Part shown: piece by piece, positions 52,542-61,889 of the stretch
Layout of the letters: every line of letters begins with the position of its first letter
How positions within the stretch are numbered: position 1 is the first letter of the stretch
Assembly (NCBI GenBank): GCA_030832095.1
Contig: JAURJT010000052.1
Coordinates: 1 to 64,000, forward strand
DNA: 64,000 nt
Reading direction: 5' to 3'
DNA from: Gammaproteobacteria bacterium
GTDB lineage: Bacteria; Pseudomonadota; Gammaproteobacteria; Burkholderiales; Burkholderiaceae_B
Notes under the pieces: generated by a model
What the model saw: only the letters and a program-made list of their open reading frames with translations
The model's database searches: none
Told to the model about the DNA's origin: nothing
Position numbers and translations under genes: made by a program

Positions 52542-53513
52542 TTATTTCAGCAGACCCGCCTCTTTAAAATACTGTGTGTACCACTCAATTTCAGCCGGAA
52601 ATTTGCTGGCAACTGTAGCGCCATCTTCGTACGCATAGGGCAAGTTGTATTTGATGAGCAGTTGTTTAAATTCTTGCGATTCAGCGACCTGCTTGAGAGC
52701 AGCTTCTAAGGTAGCTGCGATAGCGTCAGGCAAACCGACAGGTGCGACTACGATCATTCCACTCGGCGGATTGGTGGGTGGGCAGCCAATATCTTTCATC
52801 ACAGGAATATCTGGCCGCTTAGGGTCGCGAGCATCAACGTGAAAGGTCACTAACTCACGAAACTGACCTTGCTCAACCAACGGAATATGCGACCCAGAGC
52901 CCGCAACAAAATCCACGTGCTTGCCCATCAACGCAGTATTGGCGGTCGAGCCACCTTTTGTAGGCATGTGCTTAAACACAAGCCCCTTGCAGCGCGCAAA
53001 CGCTTCGACGCCGATTTGTTGTTGGGTATGTGGTCCGCTAGACGAGTAGGTCAGCCCAGGATTTTTCTTCGCGTAGTCTACAAATTGGTCAACCGTTTTG
53101 ATAGGCGAATCAGCGTTCACGACAAGTCCGCCGATGTAATAGCTGAATTGCATCAGTGGACGAAAGCTTTGGGCGTTATAGGCAAGTTTGACTAGCAACG
53201 GTCGCATGGTGATAGACCCGACCGACGTGACTAACAAGGTGTAGCCATCGGGCTTTTTGCTCGCGAGTAAGCCATTTGCAACGGTTGCGCCGCCCCCGCC
53301 TTTGTTCTCAATCGTCACAGGCACACCAAGTATTTTTTCAATGCCTTGCGCTAGGGCGCGGCCGGTGATGTCGGTCGTGCCACCGGCAGCAAAGGCAATG
53401 TACATTGTGATCGGCTTATCGGGATATTTGGCTGAAGCCAGACCGCTCGCGAGCAAGCCGCCCGTCAGTAGTAAGCTAAGTCCTGCAAGGCGAAAACGTT
53501 TACTGATTGTCAT
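52542..53513 (-). CDS. tctC: Bug/TctC-family receptor of the second TctAB set
   Basis: A 323-aa Bug receptor from the ATG at 53513, chosen because GAGGA lies 5 bases before it; the frame is open further upstream. The signal is LAGLSLLLTGGLLASGLASA, the mature start KYPDKPITMYIAFAAGG, and the loop VTIENKGGGGATVANGLL. It follows TctA by 25 bases, so it is the cognate receptor. It is clearly similar in layout to the gene at 59064 (FKHMPTKGGS/FKHVPTKGGT motif and a shared C-terminal pattern). Confidence 0.92.
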   Translation of the reverse strand: MTISKRFRLAGLSLLLTGGLLASGLASAKYPDKPITMYIAFAAGGTTDITGRALAQGIEKILGVPVTIENKGGGGATVANGLLASKKPDGYTLLVTSVGSITMRPLLVKLAYNAQSFRPLMQFSYYIGGLVVNADSPIKTVDQFVDYAKKNPGLTYSSSGPHTQQQIGVEAFARCKGLVFKHMPTKGGSTANTALMGKHVDFVAGSGSHIPLVEQGQFRELVTFHVDARDPKRPDIPVMKDIGCPPTNPPSGMIVVAPVGLPDAIAATLEAALKQVAESQEFKQLLIKYNLPYAYEDGATVASKFPAEIEWYTQYFKEAGLLK

Positions 53514-53538
53514 AGAAATCCTCACATAAAAATAATAG

Positions 53539-55053
53539 CTAATTATTCTCATCGGCCGAAGCGACAAGGGCGTTACGCTTTTTGCGAATCGCCGGCAGTA
53601 CCGCACTGATCAATAACACTAACGAAATAAACAGAAAGCCTGCGGCAATCGGACGGCTCACAAAAATCCCCATACTACCGCTCGAAATAATCAAAGACTG
53701 ACGCAGAGAGTCTTCAAGGATTGGGCTTAAGACATAGGCTAGGATTAAGGGCGCAGGCTCGTAGTCAAACTTGCGCATCAAATAGCCCACGACGCCAAAG
53801 AACAGCATCAGATAAAGATCCATCTCGCTGCCATTGATGACGTACGCACCGATCAACGCAATAAATAAAATCAGCGGAAACAGCACGGCATAGCGAACCC
53901 GCAGTAAGCGCACCCAAAGCCCGATCAGTGGTAAGTTCAACACCAGTAACATGGCATTGCCGATGTACATACTGGTGACGGTTCCCCAAAAGAGCTCAGG
54001 ATTTTTTTGAATCATCAGTGGGCCCGGCGTAATGCCATGAATCATCAGTGCTCCGAGCAAAATGCCCATCACCGCGTTGGCAGGGATGCCGAGTGTCAGT
54101 AAAGGGATGAACGCTGCTTGTGCTGCGGCGTTATTGGCCGCCTCAGGGCCAGCCACTCCAGCGATTGCACCATGTCCAAATTTCTCAGGCGTTTTTGAAA
54201 TACGTTTTTCAGTGCCGTAAGAAATAAACGAGGAAAGTACTGCACCACCACCGGGCAAGATGCCCAGTAAAAAGCCTAAAAAAGAGCCGCGCATGATCGG
54301 GGCGAAAGATTCTTTCCAGTCTTGTCGGCTTGGTAGTAGGTTTTTGACTTGACTAACGACTACGCCCTGTTTGATGGTGCGTTCGACATTTAACAAAATT
54401 TCAGATACGCCGAAGAGCCCCATGGCGAGCGGTGCGATACCAATCCCGTCGAGCAGGTCAGAGACGCCAAAGGTGAATCTGGGGAGCCCGGTCATGGTGT
54501 CAAGGCCAACGACGCCGGCCAGCACACCAACGCCTGCCATCATGAGCGACTTGGCCATCGATTTTTGCGCAAGGTAGGTCAAAATCACTAGCCCCATAAT
54601 CATTAGCGCAAAGTATTCGGGCGGTCCAAATTTCAGGGCGATTGAGGCGAGCGGGGGTGCGAGTAGCATCAAGCCAATGATGCCGATCGTGCCAGCGATA
54701 AATGAGCCGAAGGCCGCAATGCCCAAGGCGGGGCCAGCGCGACCTTGTAGCGCCATTTTGTGGCCGTCTAGCATCGTCACCACTGAGGCCGCTTCGCCGG
54801 GTATCCCGACAAGGATTGAGGTGGTCGAGCCCCCGTATTGCGCGCCGTAGTAAATGCCCGACAGCATGATAATGGCCGTCACAGGCGAAATGCCAAAGGT
54901 AATCGGTAACAAAATCGACATCGCGCCAACCGGACCAATACCGGGTAACACGCCGATCAGCGTGCCAATCAGTACGCCGATAAAGCAAAAGAAGATATTG
55001 TGAGGCTGAAAGGCGACCGAGAAGCCAGTGATGAGGTTATCTGCTAAGTCCAT
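53539..55053 (-). CDS. tctA: Tripartite tricarboxylate transporter large permease TctA (second set)
   Basis: A 504-aa TctA-type membrane protein with 10-12 hydrophobic segments; the N-terminal motif is [20 protein letters not shown] and a second motif is [14 protein letters not shown]. It lies between TctB (16 bases upstream) and the Bug receptor. It is only moderately similar to the TctA at 38684, so the two importers were acquired or diverged separately and probably serve different acids. Confidence 0.93.
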   Translation of the reverse strand: MDLADNLITGFSVAFQPHNIFFCFIGVLIGTLIGVLPGIGPVGAMSILLPITFGISPVTAIIMLSGIYYGAQYGGSTTSILVGIPGEAASVVTMLDGHKMALQGRAGPALGIAAFGSFIAGTIGIIGLMLLAPPLASIALKFGPPEYFALMIMGLVILTYLAQKSMAKSLMMAGVGVLAGVVGLDTMTGLPRFTFGVSDLLDGIGIAPLAMGLFGVSEILLNVERTIKQGVVVSQVKNLLPSRQDWKESFAPIMRGSFLGFLLGILPGGGAVLSSFISYGTEKRISKTPEKFGHGAIAGVAGPEAANNAAAQAAFIPLLTLGIPANAVMGILLGALMIHGITPGPLMIQKNPELFWGTVTSMYIGNAMLLVLNLPLIGLWVRLLRVRYAVLFPLILFIALIGAYVINGSEMDLYLMLFFGVVGYLMRKFDYEPAPLILAYVLSPILEDSLRQSLIISSGSMGIFVSRPIAAGFLFISLVLLISAVLPAIRKKRNALVASADENN

Positions 55054-55068
55054 AGGGAATCGCGCGCC

Positions 55069-55527
55069 TCAGAAGCCAAAAATTCCCGCGGGGAGCGAGA
55101 TTTTTAGAATGGTTTTGAAAAGTAGGTAGGTGCAGCCGATCGCGATGACTGGGACGAGAATTGAGGTTTTCCAGCTTAAGCCTTCAAGCCAACGCATGAT
55201 GACGAGCAGCAAAATAAAACTACACAGAAAAAAGCCAAGTGTCTCAAAGGCCAGAATGAACAAAATGATCAGTATCGAGATGGCGACCGCGCGCCACCAA
55301 TTACAACCTGCCCACAGGTCAGCCACGCGAGTTTGTGCCGCTGGGTCGCCTTTGAACGATTGGATGAAGATCATCAGCGCCATGAGCGCGACAAAACTAC
55401 CCGCAACGCAGGTTAAAAAACCCGAGCCGGGCGCCCCCATTGTGCCAATGCCAAGATCGAACGCCCCATAAACGGCGGCGGCGCCGAACAAAAGCCAAAC
55501 CAGACTGCCAACGCGTTCTGCGTTCAA
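55069..55527 (-). CDS. tctB: Tripartite tricarboxylate transporter small subunit TctB (second set)
   Basis: A 152-aa protein with four hydrophobic segments and the TctB-type loop MGAPGSGFLTCVAGSFVALM. It appears to start with TTG at 55527: AAGGAG lies 5 bases before it, and no better ATG is near. It is the first gene of the TctB-TctA-Bug-flavoprotein operon. The divergent gene starts at 55825, so the operon promoter lies in 55528-55824. Confidence 0.86.
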   Translation of the reverse strand: MNAERVGSLVWLLFGAAAVYGAFDLGIGTMGAPGSGFLTCVAGSFVALMALMIFIQSFKGDPAAQTRVADLWAGCNWWRAVAISILIILFILAFETLGFFLCSFILLLVIMRWLEGLSWKTSILVPVIAIGCTYLLFKTILKISLPAGIFGF

Positions 55528-55707
55528 GATGTCTCCTTCATTATTTTTTTCTTAGGCTCAGGCGTCGTTGCAAGTCTACTGTGCAGCGCACCATTTTGAG
55601 GCGATCAATTGATGCTCGCCTTGCTCATATTTATATTGATCCCAATCCTAGGTCTTAGCCCTCCGATTGTCAACCATGTAAGGGCCCACTTTTGATCGCG
55701 AGCAGTA

Positions 55708-55745
55708 TCTCGCAATGTGGTCGTTACGAGGTCTCGCGATGTGGT
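55708..55745. repeat. Two direct repeats upstream of a promoter-like sequence
   Basis: TCTCGCAATGTGGT (55708-55721) and TCTCGCGATGTGGT (55732-55745) differ in one base and are spaced 24 bp apart, a little over two helical turns. They end 7 bases before a perfect TTGACA. The intergenic region 55528-55824 holds no gene. The repeats are a candidate site for an activator or repressor. Confidence 0.6.
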
Positions 55746-55752
55746 AAGTGCG

Positions 55753-55782
55753 TTGACATAAGATTCGCCATAGGATTAAGCT
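55753..55782 (+). promoter_or_regulatory. Putative promoter of the HMG-CoA-lyase-like operon
   Basis: TTGACA (55753-55758) matches the -35 consensus fully. The best -10 candidate is TAAGCT (55777-55782), 18 bases further and only a partial match. It precedes the ATG at 55825 by about 40 bases, which carries AGGAG. The direct repeats at 55708-55745 lie immediately upstream. Confidence 0.4.
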
Positions 55783-55824
55783 GATTCTCAAGTTTAATTA
55801 TTCAAGAGACAACAGGAGCCCACC

Positions 55825-56802
55825 ATGTCAGATCTGCCAAAACGCGTACGTATCCTTGAAGAAGGTCCTCGTGAGGGGATGCAAATAGAGAAAGGTCCCA
55901 TCCCAACGCAGCGCAAAATTGACTTGATCGATAGCTTGTCAGAGACTGGACTTGAGCAAATTCAGGTCACCTCGTTTGTGAGTCCGCAGGCAGTGCCTCA
56001 GATGGCCGATGCTCCAGAAATTGTTGCTGGTTTCAAGCGCAAGCCAGGCGTGCGTTACACCGGTTTGTGGTTAAACGACAAAGGGCTCGAGCGTGCAATT
56101 GCTACCCAAAAGCTTGATATTCGTGGCTCGCTGTCTTTAACCGCCTCAGAGAAATTTTTGTTACGCAATCAAAAACGCACCTTGGCTCAAAATATCGAAG
56201 CCGTGCATTCGATGATTGGTATGTTCAAGCACTACAACGTCGAGGTGAATCGCGCCAGCATCATGGCGGCTTTCGGTTGTAATTTTGAAGGTGACATTTC
56301 GACTGAGCGTGTACTTGAGCTGATTAAAACGTTCCACGATATTGGTGAGCAACACGGCATCAAGATCGAAACTTTGTCGCTCGCTGATACGATGGCCTGG
56401 GCCACCCCTGGTTCGATTCGCAGAGTGGTCGGTGCCGTACGCAATAAGTATCCCGACCTGAATCTGTCTTTGCACCTGCACGACACCCGCGGGATGGGTA
56501 TTGCCAATGCCTACGCTGGTATGCAAATGGGTGTGCAGATTTTTGACGCTGCCGTTGCAGGCTTGGGTGGTTGTCCATTCGCTTCGCACTCTGGTGCGTC
56601 AGGTAACGTCTGTACTGAAGATCTGGTTTTCATGTGCCACGAGATGGGGATTGAAACCGGCATTGATCTTGAAAAATTAATTGAGTCGGCACTGTTGGCT
56701 GAGCAAGTTGTTGGCCATCCTTTGCCGGGCTCTATCAAGATGGGCGGTTCGTTAAATAAACTGCGCCAGAAAGTTAAAGAATCGATGCAAGCTAAAGCCT
56801 GA
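55825..56802 (+). CDS. Hydroxymethylglutaryl-CoA lyase-like enzyme
   Basis: A 325-aa TIM-barrel protein of the HMGL-like family. EEGPREGMQIEK contains the active-site Arg16 with Glu17 where typical HMG-CoA lyases have Asp. SLHLHDTRGMG has both metal His residues (H217, H219). AAVAGLGGCPF contains the catalytic-loop Cys250, and Asn261 follows. Those features fit cleavage of a 3-hydroxy-3-substituted acyl-CoA. The ATG at 55825 has AGGAG 6 bases upstream. It forms an operon with the MmgE/PrpD gene 14 bases downstream. The substrate may differ from HMG-CoA because of the Asp-to-Glu change. Confidence 0.87.
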   Translation: MSDLPKRVRILEEGPREGMQIEKGPIPTQRKIDLIDSLSETGLEQIQVTSFVSPQAVPQMADAPEIVAGFKRKPGVRYTGLWLNDKGLERAIATQKLDIRGSLSLTASEKFLLRNQKRTLAQNIEAVHSMIGMFKHYNVEVNRASIMAAFGCNFEGDISTERVLELIKTFHDIGEQHGIKIETLSLADTMAWATPGSIRRVVGAVRNKYPDLNLSLHLHDTRGMGIANAYAGMQMGVQIFDAAVAGLGGCPFASHSGASGNVCTEDLVFMCHEMGIETGIDLEKLIESALLAEQVVGHPLPGSIKMGGSLNKLRQKVKESMQAKA

Positions 56803-56816
56803 TCAAGGATCTCATC

Positions 56817-58178
56817 ATGACCGATATCACCCGTGAACTTGGTGCCTTTGTTGCAGGCTTAACCTACGACAAAATCCCGAAAGCAGCAGTCGAAGTGATT
56901 CATATGGGCTTTGCTGATTGTGTGGGCGTGATGCTCGCCGGTCGTGATGAGCCTCCTACTAAAATCTTAAAAGAGGTGCTCGCACCACCCGCAGGCACCT
57001 CGACGTTGATGTTCGGCGCCCAAACCGCGAGTGCGTCTGATGCGGCATGGATTAATGGTGTCGCCGCGCACGCGTTGGATTTTGATGACGTAGCGATCAA
57101 GGGCCACCCCAGCACGATTTTGGTGCCAGCGATTATTGCCGAGGCGCAAGCCTTAGGCTCAACGGGTCGCGAAATGGTGACTGCTTACGCTGCAGGCTAC
57201 GAAGTGTGGGCTGAGTTGGCGCGTCGTGATCCCGATCACTATCACACCAAAGGCTGGCATCCGACTGGTATTTTGGGTGCCATTGCTTCTGCCGCAGCCT
57301 GTGCATCACTGAATAAACTAAACGCAGAGCAGTGCACTATGGCAATCGCCTTAGGTGCTTCGCAAAGCGCTGGCATTATGGCTAACTTCGGTACGATGAC
57401 CAAACCGTTTCATGCAGGGCGCTCGGCACAATCTGGCGTCTTGGCTGCGCGGCTTGCGAAGGCAGGGTTCACGTCGTCGTTAGATGCACTTGAACATCCA
57501 CAGGGCTTCTTATCGGCGGTTTCGCCGAATGGTCGTTTTGATGCGACCTCGGCAGTTGAGGCCGGCAAGATCTGGAAGCTTGCCGTGACCAAGCTATCGG
57601 TCAAAAAATATCCGTTGTGTTTCTGTACGCATCGCGCGTTAGACGGCATGCTGGATTTGGTTGCCGAAACGCCAGTGACCGCAGACCAAATCGAGAGTAT
57701 TACCGCCGTGACGAGTCGCCGCAACACCAAGGTCTTGCGTAACCATCAACCGCAAACAGGCCTTGAAGCAAAATTCAGTATGCAATTTGCGATGGCGTCG
57801 TGCGTAGTGGCTGGGCGCGCTGGCTTGACTGAACTTGTGGATGATTTTGTGATTCGCCAAGACGTGCAAGACTTGATGAAAAAAATCAGTGTTCAAGCGG
57901 ATGATGCCGAGCACCCAACGATGCCTGGTTATTCTCCCTTTGACCAAGTCACGGTCAAACTGAAAAATGGTCAGACCTTGCAAAGTAAAGAAGTTGTGAC
58001 GGTGCGTGGCGGACCAGATTTTCCGTTGAACCGCGAACAACTTTGGGCTAAGTTTGACGACTGCGCTCGCGTCGGCGATTTTGAAGGCTCGGCCTTGAAG
58101 TTATTTGATGCGTTCATGGCCTTAGATCAGGTCGCACGTGTCGGCGATATTCCTGGTTTGAGTTCAGGTAAAAAGTAG
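56817..58178 (+). CDS. MmgE/PrpD-family protein
   Basis: A 453-aa protein of the 2-methylcitrate dehydratase/cis-aconitate decarboxylase family. HALDFDDVAIKGHPSTILVPA (about 81-101) has the conserved Asp/His segment, and MTKPFHAGRSAQSGVLAA is the lower active-site loop. Such enzymes dehydrate or decarboxylate tricarboxylic acids. With an HMG-CoA-lyase-like gene and a tricarboxylate transporter as neighbours, a role on an imported or internal tricarboxylate is plausible, but prpB and prpC are not present. AAGGA lies before the ATG. Confidence 0.88.
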   Translation: MTDITRELGAFVAGLTYDKIPKAAVEVIHMGFADCVGVMLAGRDEPPTKILKEVLAPPAGTSTLMFGAQTASASDAAWINGVAAHALDFDDVAIKGHPSTILVPAIIAEAQALGSTGREMVTAYAAGYEVWAELARRDPDHYHTKGWHPTGILGAIASAAACASLNKLNAEQCTMAIALGASQSAGIMANFGTMTKPFHAGRSAQSGVLAARLAKAGFTSSLDALEHPQGFLSAVSPNGRFDATSAVEAGKIWKLAVTKLSVKKYPLCFCTHRALDGMLDLVAETPVTADQIESITAVTSRRNTKVLRNHQPQTGLEAKFSMQFAMASCVVAGRAGLTELVDDFVIRQDVQDLMKKISVQADDAEHPTMPGYSPFDQVTVKLKNGQTLQSKEVVTVRGGPDFPLNREQLWAKFDDCARVGDFEGSALKLFDAFMALDQVARVGDIPGLSSGKK

Positions 58179-58193
58179 TCCACTGCGTAGTCG

Positions 58194-58226
58194 AAAAAAA
58201 GGGATCGCCTTGGCGATCCCTTTTTT
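58194..58226. terminator. Bidirectional intrinsic terminator
   Basis: GGGATCGCC (58201-58209) and GGCGATCCC (58212-58220) form a perfect stem, with a run of seven A on the left and six T on the right. It serves the MmgE/PrpD gene (ends 58178) and the convergent dienelactone hydrolase gene (ends 58240). Confidence 0.92.
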
Positions 58227-58239
58227 CTGCTTTGGCTAA

Positions 58240-58908
58240 TTAGCCAATCTGCTTTCTAAACATCTCGATGGTGCGCTCGCGTGCCAGTTTGGCTGACGCT
58301 GCGTCGTATGAACCGCGTTGATCGCAGTTAAAACCATGACCCGCTGGATAGAAGTAACTGGTTTCTTTAGGGTAGGCCGCTGCAACAACTTTAGCCTGCT
58401 CAAGCGTGATCGAATGATCGGTCTCGCCAAACTGAAACATCACTGGGCACTTTGGCGTTTCTTTCAAGAAGCTAGGAATTGCGCCGCCGTAGTAAGGCAC
58501 AGAGCAGGCCAAGCCATCAACGCGGCCCGCTGCGAGCCAAGCGATCACGCCGCCCCAGCAGTAACCCACAATACCCACTTTGCCGGCTGATTTGCCGTGT
58601 TCAATGGCGGCTTTGACGTCAAGCAGTGTGTCGTCGAAGCTAATCTTTTTCATGAGTTCAACGCCAGCACCGATATCAGGTTGTGTGTAGCCTGCTTCGT
58701 ATTTGATTTGGGCGCGATCAAAAAATGCGGGGGCAATCGTGAGATAGCCGTCGGCAGCGAAACCATCTGCGACTGAACGAATGTGGCTGTTTACACCAAA
58801 AATTTCTGGGGCGACAATGACTAAACCACGTGGCTTGCCAGCTGGCTCGGCCACATAAGCGTCGAATTGATGGCCGTCTGAGGCTTTGAGTTGAATGCTT
58901 TTACCCAT
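58240..58908 (-). CDS. Dienelactone hydrolase-family protein
   Basis: A 222-aa alpha/beta hydrolase of the DLH type, from the ATG at 58908 (AAGGAG 6 bases upstream); the open frame continues to 58995 without a ribosome site. The Cys-Asp-His triad is visible: Cys117 in VGYCWGGV, Asp164 in GETDHSI, and His191 in AGHGFNC. It is cytoplasmic. DLH hydrolyses dienelactone in chlorocatechol degradation, but many relatives have other esters as substrates. No other genes of the chlorocatechol pathway are in the window. Confidence 0.9.
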   Translation of the reverse strand: MGKSIQLKASDGHQFDAYVAEPAGKPRGLVIVAPEIFGVNSHIRSVADGFAADGYLTIAPAFFDRAQIKYEAGYTQPDIGAGVELMKKISFDDTLLDVKAAIEHGKSAGKVGIVGYCWGGVIAWLAAGRVDGLACSVPYYGGAIPSFLKETPKCPVMFQFGETDHSITLEQAKVVAAAYPKETSYFYPAGHGFNCDQRGSYDAASAKLARERTIEMFRKQIG

Positions 58909-59063
58909 AATAATCTCCTTGAATTCGTATTGCTTTGCTGATTGATTGAATAAAACCTTGCGTATCGCGAAAGGGGGCACTGACCTCGTTGTCACTTTTT
59001 GCTGCGCTAATTATAGGCATAGACGCAGTCAATTCGGCAAGACATTGTAAAGGTCTCGTGAGT

Positions 59064-60110
59064 CTATTTTAGGTCGCCCGTTTTGGTGAAGTAGTCTTTA
59101 TACCAAGTTGTTTCAACGGCCAGGTCGTGATTCAAGGTTTTACTGTCTTTGAGGTCAAAGGGTAGATAGTTTTGTTTGAGCATGGCCCTGAATTCAGGTG
59201 ACTGAGCGACTGTCATGAAAGTGTTTTCAAGTTTTTTGAGAATGTCGGGAGGCGTTCCGGCCCGAACGGTGGCCAGCATGCCGCTGTTGGGCGGGTTCTC
59301 CCAGTCGCAGCCAATCTCTTTGAGGGTTCTGACGTCGGGAAAATTCTCGTCGCGCATGCTTTGAAACAGCACCAATTGGCGAAATACCCCGTCAACCACT
59401 AAGGGATTGTGTGACCCTGAGCCCGAAGTGAAGTTCACGTGCTTGCCCATCAACATGGTATTGGCTTCGGTTCCACCTTTGGTCGGCACATGCTTAAAGT
59501 CTAGGCCTTTGCAGCGTTTCAGCGCCTCAACCCCCATTTGTTGAGAGGTTGTTGCCACACCACCGCCCCCCGCCGTGGCGTACGACATGCCTGGATTCTT
59601 TTTTGCGGCCTCAATGAAGTCTTCAAAGGTCTTCCAGGGGCTGTCAGCGGGGATCACCACTGAACCATTATGAAAATAGCTATATTGCATGACTCCTACA
59701 ATATCTGACGCTTTGTAGCTCACTTTCATGAGGGCTGGGCGAGTTGTGATCGCTGAAGTCGAGCCGATCAAAACTGTGTAACCATCTGGTTTTTTTGATA
59801 CCAACAGCCCGGCTGCAACCGTACCGCCGCCCCCGCCTTTGTTCTCAATTGTGATGGGAACACCTAGGATGGGTTCGGCGGCTCGGGCTAAGGCGCGAGC
59901 AGTAATGTCTGTCGTTGCGCCCGCAGCATAGGAGACATAAAAGGTGATCGGCTTATTTGGATAGGGTTGCGCTTGAGCGGTAACCGGCAACGCCACCCAA
60001 GCTGCAGCAGCCAGCGTACCAGCGAGCTCAAGCCCACTGACAGAACAAACTTGTTTCAACAGGGTTGTCTTAGTCGTAGCGGGGGCGATCAAATCTTTGA
60101 CATACATCAT
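59064..60110 (-). CDS. Bug/TctC-family solute-binding protein
   Basis: A 348-aa Bug receptor. The N-terminus is long (about 45 residues up to VTAQAQ), with a charged beginning before the hydrophobic core. The mature start is PYPNKPITFYVSYAAGA and the loop is ITIENKGGGGGTVAAGLL. GAGG precedes the ATG at 60110. It is probably co-transcribed with the Bug gene 35 bases upstream. It shares a subfamily with the receptor at 52542 (both have the FKH-PTKGG segment). It is an orphan with no TctAB beside it. Confidence 0.91.
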   Translation of the reverse strand: MMYVKDLIAPATTKTTLLKQVCSVSGLELAGTLAAAAWVALPVTAQAQPYPNKPITFYVSYAAGATTDITARALARAAEPILGVPITIENKGGGGGTVAAGLLVSKKPDGYTVLIGSTSAITTRPALMKVSYKASDIVGVMQYSYFHNGSVVIPADSPWKTFEDFIEAAKKNPGMSYATAGGGGVATTSQQMGVEALKRCKGLDFKHVPTKGGTEANTMLMGKHVNFTSGSGSHNPLVVDGVFRQLVLFQSMRDENFPDVRTLKEIGCDWENPPNSGMLATVRAGTPPDILKKLENTFMTVAQSPEFRAMLKQNYLPFDLKDSKTLNHDLAVETTWYKDYFTKTGDLK

Positions 60111-60145
60111 GTAGACCTCTTCTGTGGACGAAGCTGCTAGACGCT

Positions 60146-61141
60146 TTACTCTAGACTTAATTTAGCCGCCTCAACGGTTTGCTTCCAATTGGCAATCTCT
60201 GCGCGTACAAATGTGTTGAATTCTGCAGGTGAATTGCCGCCCGCAATGCCGCCCATCTCTTTGAAGCGATTTTGGATGTCAGCGGTGTTTAAGACTTTGA
60301 CAGTGGCTTGTTGCAAGCGGTTAATAATCGCCTGCGGCGTTGCCGCCGGAGCGAACAGACCAAACCACGCTGTGACCAGCATATTGGGTACGCCTGCCTC
60401 GGCCATGGTGGGAACGTTGGGTAACTCTGGGGCGCGCACATCACTTGTGACGGCTAGCGCACGTAGCTTGCCGCCCTTGATTTGGGCCATCACACTAGGC
60501 GCAGTTGCAATCATAAAGGTGAACTGGTTGCCGAGTAAGGCACCTGTTGCGGGGCCCGCGCCTTTATATGGGATGTGCGGCACCTGAATGCCAGTACGTT
60601 GCATAAACATTTCACCTGAAAGGTGCGGAGATTGCCCAGCGCCTGCCGAACCAAAGGAGTAAAGGTTAGGATCCTTTTTGATTGCAGCGACCAGCTCTTG
60701 TACCGTCTTAAAGGGAGTGCTGCTGTTGACGACCAAAATATTAGGGTTTGAAATCACAAGCGTGATGGCGCTGAAATCTTCAGGGGTATAAGGTAGTTTC
60801 TTGTACAGGCTGTAATTGATCGAGTGAGAGCCGATATTTGCCATCATGATCGTATAGCCGTCGGGCGTGGCACGCGCCACATACTGAGATCCCAAGATAC
60901 CACCTGCGCCTGCTTTGTTCTCAACCACGACGGTTGTGCCAAGCTCGGCGCCAAGCTTTTCGCTAATAATGCGTGCCGCTTGATCGCCCGTGCCGCCGGG
61001 GGCGGCACCAACGATAATTGTGATGGGCTTATCGGGCCAAGCGGCTGCGCAAGGCGAGCCGAGTACGACCGCCAGGCCGAAGATTGCGAAGACACGCAGG
61101 GGTAGCGTTGTCTGAAAGGCTCGTAACATAAGTGATGGCAT
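60146..61141 (-). CDS. Bug/TctC-family solute-binding protein
   Basis: A 331-aa Bug receptor from the ATG at 61141; a GTG one codon earlier is also possible, with AGGAG upstream of both. The signal is LRVFAIFGLAVVLGSPCAAA, the mature start WPDKPITIIVGAAPGG, and the loop VVVENKAGAGGILGSQYV. The next gene on this strand is another Bug receptor only 35 bases downstream, so two receptors are made from one message. No transporter membrane gene is near. Confidence 0.92.
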   Translation of the reverse strand: MPSLMLRAFQTTLPLRVFAIFGLAVVLGSPCAAAWPDKPITIIVGAAPGGTGDQAARIISEKLGAELGTTVVVENKAGAGGILGSQYVARATPDGYTIMMANIGSHSINYSLYKKLPYTPEDFSAITLVISNPNILVVNSSTPFKTVQELVAAIKKDPNLYSFGSAGAGQSPHLSGEMFMQRTGIQVPHIPYKGAGPATGALLGNQFTFMIATAPSVMAQIKGGKLRALAVTSDVRAPELPNVPTMAEAGVPNMLVTAWFGLFAPAATPQAIINRLQQATVKVLNTADIQNRFKEMGGIAGGNSPAEFNTFVRAEIANWKQTVEAAKLSLE

Positions 61142-61399
61142 CACAACAGTCTCCTGGCACGAAATATATGTTCTTTTTTGTGACCTAAGGTTAGCAGGAA
61201 ATCATCCTCTGTTTGAATTTCTCGCTAGACGCGCAGAGGCATGATGTCCATAATAGAAGAAAAATACTAGGCGTATGCTGCATTGCGCCATAAGAATCTG
61301 TGAGACCTAGCGCGTTCTGCTCGTCAGGCTGCACTTGATAGTGGGCGAATCTTTTTAACGAAATAAATCGTGGCGTATAGCCACATCACGAGAGTCATC

Positions 61400-61861
61400 A
61401 TGGCAACAAAGAGCGTTAAGACAAAAAATTCTGGCTTTGAAAAAGTTGGCGATGTTTCGCGTCGTGCGATCATCGGGGATCAGTATGTCGATGGCATGCT
61501 GAAAGCAAAAAATGCTTTCGATCATGAGTGGCAAGAATATTTAAACAATCAGCTCTGGGGGCGAACCTGGGCGCGCGGTATTTTGAGCCATCAGCAACTT
61601 AGTCTTGTGAACCTATCTATGCTGGCAGGGCTTGGTCGCATGGAGGAGTTTGAACTGCATTTTCGTATCGCACTGACTCGCACCAAGGTTCCACTGATCC
61701 AGTTGCGTGAAATTTTGTTACACATCGGGATGTACTGCGGAGTCCCGATTGGGCGCGATGCCTTTGCGATTGCGCGGCGGGTTTTACAAGAAGAGGGTGT
61801 AGATGTCTCTCAGTTAGACACTGTTCCTACAAAAAAATCATCTAGTAAAAAGAAGAAATAA
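61400..61861 (+). CDS. Carboxymuconolactone decarboxylase-like protein (PcaC-type)
   Basis: A 153-aa protein from the ATG at 61400; a GTG at 61370 would add ten residues but has no ribosome site. RRAIIGDQYVDGML at the start and WGRTWARGILSHQQLSLVNLSMLAGLG in the centre are typical of 4-carboxymuconolactone decarboxylase. HFRIALTRTKVPLIQLREILLHIGMYCGVP gives the conserved C-terminal helix pair. The Lys/Ser-rich tail (KKSSSKKKK) is unusual. It precedes a Bug receptor by 28 bases, so a link to uptake of an aromatic-derived acid is possible. Confidence 0.85.
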   Translation: MATKSVKTKNSGFEKVGDVSRRAIIGDQYVDGMLKAKNAFDHEWQEYLNNQLWGRTWARGILSHQQLSLVNLSMLAGLGRMEEFELHFRIALTRTKVPLIQLREILLHIGMYCGVPIGRDAFAIARRVLQEEGVDVSQLDTVPTKKSSSKKKK

Positions 61862-61889
61862 ACCTCATTTTTTTAGGTGGATATTTAAT

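Noticed and set aside
54500-54988. 162-codon minus-strand frame overlapping TctA
   Set aside because: It is rich in Trp, Arg and His, as expected from a shifted frame over hydrophobic membrane-protein codons; TctA in the other frame is certain.
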